NCBI GenBank assembly: GCA_016930435.1
Contig: JAFGGQ010000038.1
Location: 1-39,278, forward strand
Source of the DNA: a bacterium
GTDB lineage: Bacteria > UBP14 > UBA6098 > JAFGQG01
Direction: 5' to 3'
DNA length: 39,278 nucleotides
Shown: piece by piece, positions 36,541-39,278 of the stretch
Layout of the letters: every line of letters starts with the position of its first letter
How positions within the stretch are numbered: the first letter of the stretch is position 1
Notes under the pieces: model-generated
Seen by the model: the letters and a program-made list of their open reading frames with translations, nothing else
Database searches by the model: none
What the model was told of the DNA's origin: nothing
Made by a program: the position numbers and the translations under genes

Positions 36541-38208
36541 ATGTTCGATCCCCAAAGCATAGATAAGATAAAAAAGGCCCGGGATGCCTGGGCGAAGGAA
36601 TTTGATGGTACCCGTCAGCAGAAGATGAAATTTATTACGGTTTCCGGAGAACCTATCGATCCGCTCTATACTCCGCTGGAGCTTCAGGGTCACGATTTCA
36701 TGGAGAAGATTGGTTTCCCCGGTCAATACCCATACACCCGGGGCGTCTATCCCAGCATGTACCGTGGCCGCCACTGGACTATGCGCCAGTTCTCCGGGAT
36801 GGGGTCTGCCAAAGACACCAATCAGCGTTACCATTATCTCCTTAAGCATGGCCAAACAGGGCTGTCCGTCGCCTTCGATATGCCCACCCTGATGGGCTAT
36901 GACTCCGACCATGTCTTCTCACACGGGGAAGTAGGCAAATGCGGGGTTACGGTGGATTCCCTGAAGGATATGGAAATCATCTTCGACGGCATCCCGCTCG
37001 ATAAAATATCCACCTCCATGACCATTAACGCCCCCGCCTCTATTCTGTTGGCAATGTATATCGTGGTAGGCGAGAAGCAGGGATTAGATCAAAATATATT
37101 GACGGGTACGCTTCAAAATGATATACTAAAAGAGTATATCGCACAGAAAGAATGGATATATCCGCCGGAACCATCAATGCGTCTGATTGTAGATACTATC
37201 GAATACTGTACTAATTACGTTCCCAAGTGGAACACAATATCCATATCGGGTTATCATATCCGGGAGGCAGGTGCCACCGCCGTTCAGGAACTTGCTTTCA
37301 CGCTCGCCGACGGATTCGCGTATGTTGAGGCGGGAATAGAGCGGGGGCTCGATGTGGACGATTTTGCGCCCCGCCTTTCGCATTTTTTCAACTCGCACCT
37401 CGATTTTTTCGAGGAGATCGCTAAATATCGCGCTGCCAGAAGGATTTGGGCCAGAAGGATGAAGGAAAAATACGGGGCAAAAAATCCAAAATCGTTGCTT
37501 ATGCGTTTCCATACCCAGACCGCAGGGTGCAGTCTTACCGCCCAGCAACCATATAATAATATCGTACGCACCGCTATACAGGGCCTCGCTGCGGCGATCG
37601 GCGGAACACAAAGCCTGCATACAAACTCGATGGACGAAACATACGCACTTCCATCCGAGGAAGCGGTAAAGATCGCCCTCCGCACCCAGCAGTTGATCGC
37701 TTACGAGACCGGGGTTACCAATACCATTGACCCACTGGCGGGTTCCTACTTCGTAGAAAAGCTCACCGACCGTATGGAAGAAGAAGCTGAGGCTTATTTT
37801 GAAGAGATCGATAAGAGGGGGGGAGTAATCCCGGCGATCGAGGAGGGTTATTTTCAACGTGAGATCGCCAGGGCCGCCTACCGCTATCAGCAGGCTATCG
37901 AGACCGGAGATCGTACCGTGGTGGGAGTGAACCGCTTTGCGGAAGAGGAAGAAAATGTAAAGATCCCCCTGCTCAAAATCGACGAGTCCGTGGAGTTGGA
38001 CCAGGTCGAAGCGCTGGAGAAAATCCGGAAAGCTCGGGATAATGATGCGGTTAAAAGGAGTCTGGATAAACTAAGGTTGATCGCTGAGGGCACCGAAAAC
38101 ACCATGCCGGCTACTATTGAATGCGTCCGGAATTACTGCACCGAGGGCGAAATTTGCGATATATTCCGTGAAGTTTTTGGTGAATACCAGGAAAAAAGCA
38201 TTATTTAA
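36541..38208 (+). CDS. B12-dependent acyl-CoA mutase large subunit (methylmalonyl-CoA mutase family, isobutyryl-CoA-mutase-like active site)
   Basis: 555 aa, the catalytic TIM-barrel subunit of a split mutase; the B12 domain is the separate gene at 38377. Family motifs: [16 protein letters not shown] (75-90), [15 protein letters not shown] (109-123), NGTL-type [17 protein letters not shown] (189-205), [18 protein letters not shown] and [13 protein letters not shown]. Methylmalonyl-CoA mutase has Tyr89 and Arg207 (Propionibacterium numbering) contacting the carboxylate; isobutyryl-CoA mutase has Phe80 and Gln198. Here the equivalent positions are Phe84 and Gln202, the same 118 residues apart. 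Size (about 560 plus 132) also fits IcmA/IcmB. Substrate may thus be isobutyryl-CoA/butyryl-CoA; methylmalonyl-CoA cannot be excluded, as automatic annotation would suggest. No meaB or epimerase gene follows in the window. Confidence 0.88.
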   Translation: MFDPQSIDKIKKARDAWAKEFDGTRQQKMKFITVSGEPIDPLYTPLELQGHDFMEKIGFPGQYPYTRGVYPSMYRGRHWTMRQFSGMGSAKDTNQRYHYLLKHGQTGLSVAFDMPTLMGYDSDHVFSHGEVGKCGVTVDSLKDMEIIFDGIPLDKISTSMTINAPASILLAMYIVVGEKQGLDQNILTGTLQNDILKEYIAQKEWIYPPEPSMRLIVDTIEYCTNYVPKWNTISISGYHIREAGATAVQELAFTLADGFAYVEAGIERGLDVDDFAPRLSHFFNSHLDFFEEIAKYRAARRIWARRMKEKYGAKNPKSLLMRFHTQTAGCSLTAQQPYNNIVRTAIQGLAAAIGGTQSLHTNSMDETYALPSEEAVKIALRTQQLIAYETGVTNTIDPLAGSYFVEKLTDRMEEEAEAYFEEIDKRGGVIPAIEEGYFQREIARAAYRYQQAIETGDRTVVGVNRFAEEEENVKIPLLKIDESVELDQVEALEKIRKARDNDAVKRSLDKLRLIAEGTENTMPATIECVRNYCTEGEICDIFREVFGEYQEKSII

Positions 38209-38361
38209 TTGATGATTGACGATTGTGGGAAGTAAAAATATAGTATGGATTACTACAATCGTGTTCTTTGAAAAACTCAACATTTTCATTTAAATCAGCT
38301 TATTCTTTTCTGTCTTTTGTTTTTGTCAATCGCTAATCATCTGTTGTCATTCGTCAATTAA
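38205..38361. repeat. 157-nt element with imperfect inverted ends between the two mutase genes
   Basis: It starts TTAATTGA (38205-38212), overlapping the stop of the large-subunit gene, and ends TCAATTAA (38354-38361). Inside, GATTGAC-like words on the left (ATGATTGACGATTG) face CAATCGCTAATCAT on the right with 12 of 14 matches as an inverted pair. A nested GATTGT (38221-38226) / ACAATC (38255-38260) can also pair. No coding potential. It resembles a small non-autonomous repeat or a degenerate heptamer repeat. Confidence 0.45.
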
Positions 38362-38376
38362 AACCTGGAGTATAAA

Positions 38377-38775
38377 ATGAAAAGAAAAATCAGAATATTG
38401 TTGGCAAAGCCCGGCTTGGATGGGCATGACCGGGGGATCAAAGTTATTGCAAATGCTTTACGAGATGCAGGTATGGAGATCATCTATTCGGGCCTCCGTC
38501 AAACCCCTGAAGCCATCGTAAAGGCCGCTATTCAGGAGGATGTGGACGCTATAGGAATGAGTATTCTATCAGGCGCTCACATGACCCTCTTCCCGGCTGT
38601 CCTGAAAATCCTTAAGGAAATGGGAGCGGATGACATAGTGCTATTCGGCGGGGGGATTATTCCCGAGGAGGATATTCAGACCTTAAAGGAAATGGGTGTA
38701 GGCGCACTATTTACACCGGGTACATCTACACAGGAGATTGTAAAATATATCCGGGAATCCATTATGAAGGAATAG
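38377..38775 (+). CDS. Cobalamin-binding small subunit of acyl-CoA mutase
   Basis: 132 aa Rossmann-like B12 domain. [11 protein letters not shown] (10-20) is the base-off/His-on motif DxHxxG, with His17 as the lower cobalt ligand; SILSGAH (about 63-69) and FGGGIIP (about 85-91) bind the nucleotide tail. Together with the 36541 product it forms an alpha2beta2-type split mutase, as in isobutyryl-CoA mutase and archaeal/other methylmalonyl-CoA mutases. Separated from the large subunit by 168 nt that contain the repeat at 38205. Ribosome site CCTGGAG precedes ATG 38377. Start is clear from homology ([15 protein letters not shown]). Confidence 0.93.
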   Translation: MKRKIRILLAKPGLDGHDRGIKVIANALRDAGMEIIYSGLRQTPEAIVKAAIQEDVDAIGMSILSGAHMTLFPAVLKILKEMGADDIVLFGGGIIPEEDIQTLKEMGVGALFTPGTSTQEIVKYIRESIMKE

Positions 38776-39170
38776 CCTCTAATTTCATGCCCCGTCTGTT
38801 TAGATTCTCACGGCATCTTTCCCCTGCTATAAGGCGCAAGACTGCTCCAGAAACCAATATATAATTCCGTAAAATGCAGTTGATAATGTTGAATATAAGT
38901 TATATTTGATGAACATGTATTTATGAGTATTACGAATTGTGCAAAAAAATCCAAATTTTATTCTGAAGTTTATATTCTAATATCCTGTTTTTCGATATTT
39001 CAGGCATTATAGATAATTGCAACTGCATTAAACGGGATAATATTGTTAATCCGGTTACCCTTCATTTCATCGCTGTTATATACTTTGAATGGGGGTGCTC
39101 TCGATTGCTTTGAAGTGAATGGATGGGCATAAACATAGAACTAATATAAAAGATTAAACATAGTTTGTTA
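38776..39170. other. 395-nt non-coding region
   Basis: AT-rich, no gene, tRNA or hairpin terminator convincing by eye after the mutase small-subunit gene. Confidence 0.5.
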
Positions 39171-39198
39171 TTGACAATCATTTTCAATATACTATATT
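39171..39198 (+). promoter_or_regulatory. Sigma70-type promoter near the right edge
   Basis: Perfect TTGACA (39171-39176) and TATATT (39193-39198), 16 nt apart, or TATTAT at 18 nt. Points to the gene starting at 39250. Confidence 0.65.
39172..39186. promoter_or_regulatory. Fur-box-like operator overlapping the -35 element
   Basis: TGACAAT-C-ATTTTCA matches the 7-1-7 Fur consensus TGATAAT-N-ATTATCA in 12 of 14 positions. Overlap with the -35 is the usual arrangement for iron-dependent repression. Confidence 0.5.
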
Positions 39199-39249
39199 AT
39201 ACTGAATGAATTCTATAATAAATATGTAGGTTGATGTTATGGAAATAAG

Positions 39250-39278
39250 ATGAATGATAAACTCACTAAATTTTACAA
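39250..39278 (+). CDS. Start of an unidentified gene cut by the right edge
   Basis: ATG 39250 opens MNDKLTKFY before the window ends; a GGA lies about 7 nt upstream. Too short to identify. A Fur-type site in its promoter suggests iron uptake or regulation, but this is inference. Confidence 0.3.

Noticed and set aside
37174-37857. 227-codon minus-strand frame inside the mutase large subunit
   Set aside because: Antisense to conserved mutase motifs; no ribosome site and no recognisable protein.

Overview
The window looks like chromosomal DNA of an uncultured bacterium from the Fibrobacteres-Chlorobi-Bacteroidetes (FCB) superphylum or a neighbouring candidate phylum. Three signs support this. 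Several large secreted proteins end in the PNPFN-type C-terminal domain used for type IX (Por) secretion sorting. There is a Bacteroidetes-style serine palmitoyltransferase, the sphingolipid entry enzyme. The SecA is long, at about 1077 residues. I cannot name the phylum from this window alone. Base composition is moderate and coding density is high in the left two thirds.

Layout. 1-2843 (minus, running off the left edge) is a secreted FG-GAP repeat protein. 3020-6626 is a short operon of a TPR lipoprotein and the primosomal helicase PriA. From 6741 to 23375 there is an exoprotein region: a putative alpha/beta-hydrolase plus deacetylase-like protein, a MAM/CARDB-like adhesin (minus), a peptidoglycan amidase of the PGRP fold, a 1068-residue protein with a cohesin-like domain, and a C25 (gingipain-like) peptidase. 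The housekeeping pair recN-pgsA sits inside this region. Four of the exoproteins carry the PNPFN sorting tail. The FG-GAP and cohesin proteins instead share a modular C-terminal half with tandem GWNLISLP-type repeats. 23576-28003 holds secA and a serine palmitoyltransferase.

The right third is metabolic and looser: a long KamA-family radical SAM protein, a metallo-beta-lactamase-fold hydrolase (minus), a short asparaginase-domain protein, formate-tetrahydrofolate ligase, malic enzyme (minus), and a two-subunit B12-dependent acyl-CoA mutase (36541-38775). The mutase belongs to the methylmalonyl-CoA mutase family but has the Phe/Gln active-site pair I associate with isobutyryl-CoA mutase. The window ends at a promoter overlapped by a Fur-box-like palindrome, in front of a gene that is cut off.

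The most unusual spot is the 0.9 kb gap between malic enzyme and the mutase. It contains a 56-codon fragment resembling the extreme N-terminus of a Cas3 HD nuclease. On the same strand, about 90 nt further on, there is a single sequence resembling a type I-C CRISPR repeat, within a row of hairpins. I read this as the scar of a deleted type I-C CRISPR-Cas locus. No tRNA, rRNA, intact insertion sequence or intact CRISPR array was seen.
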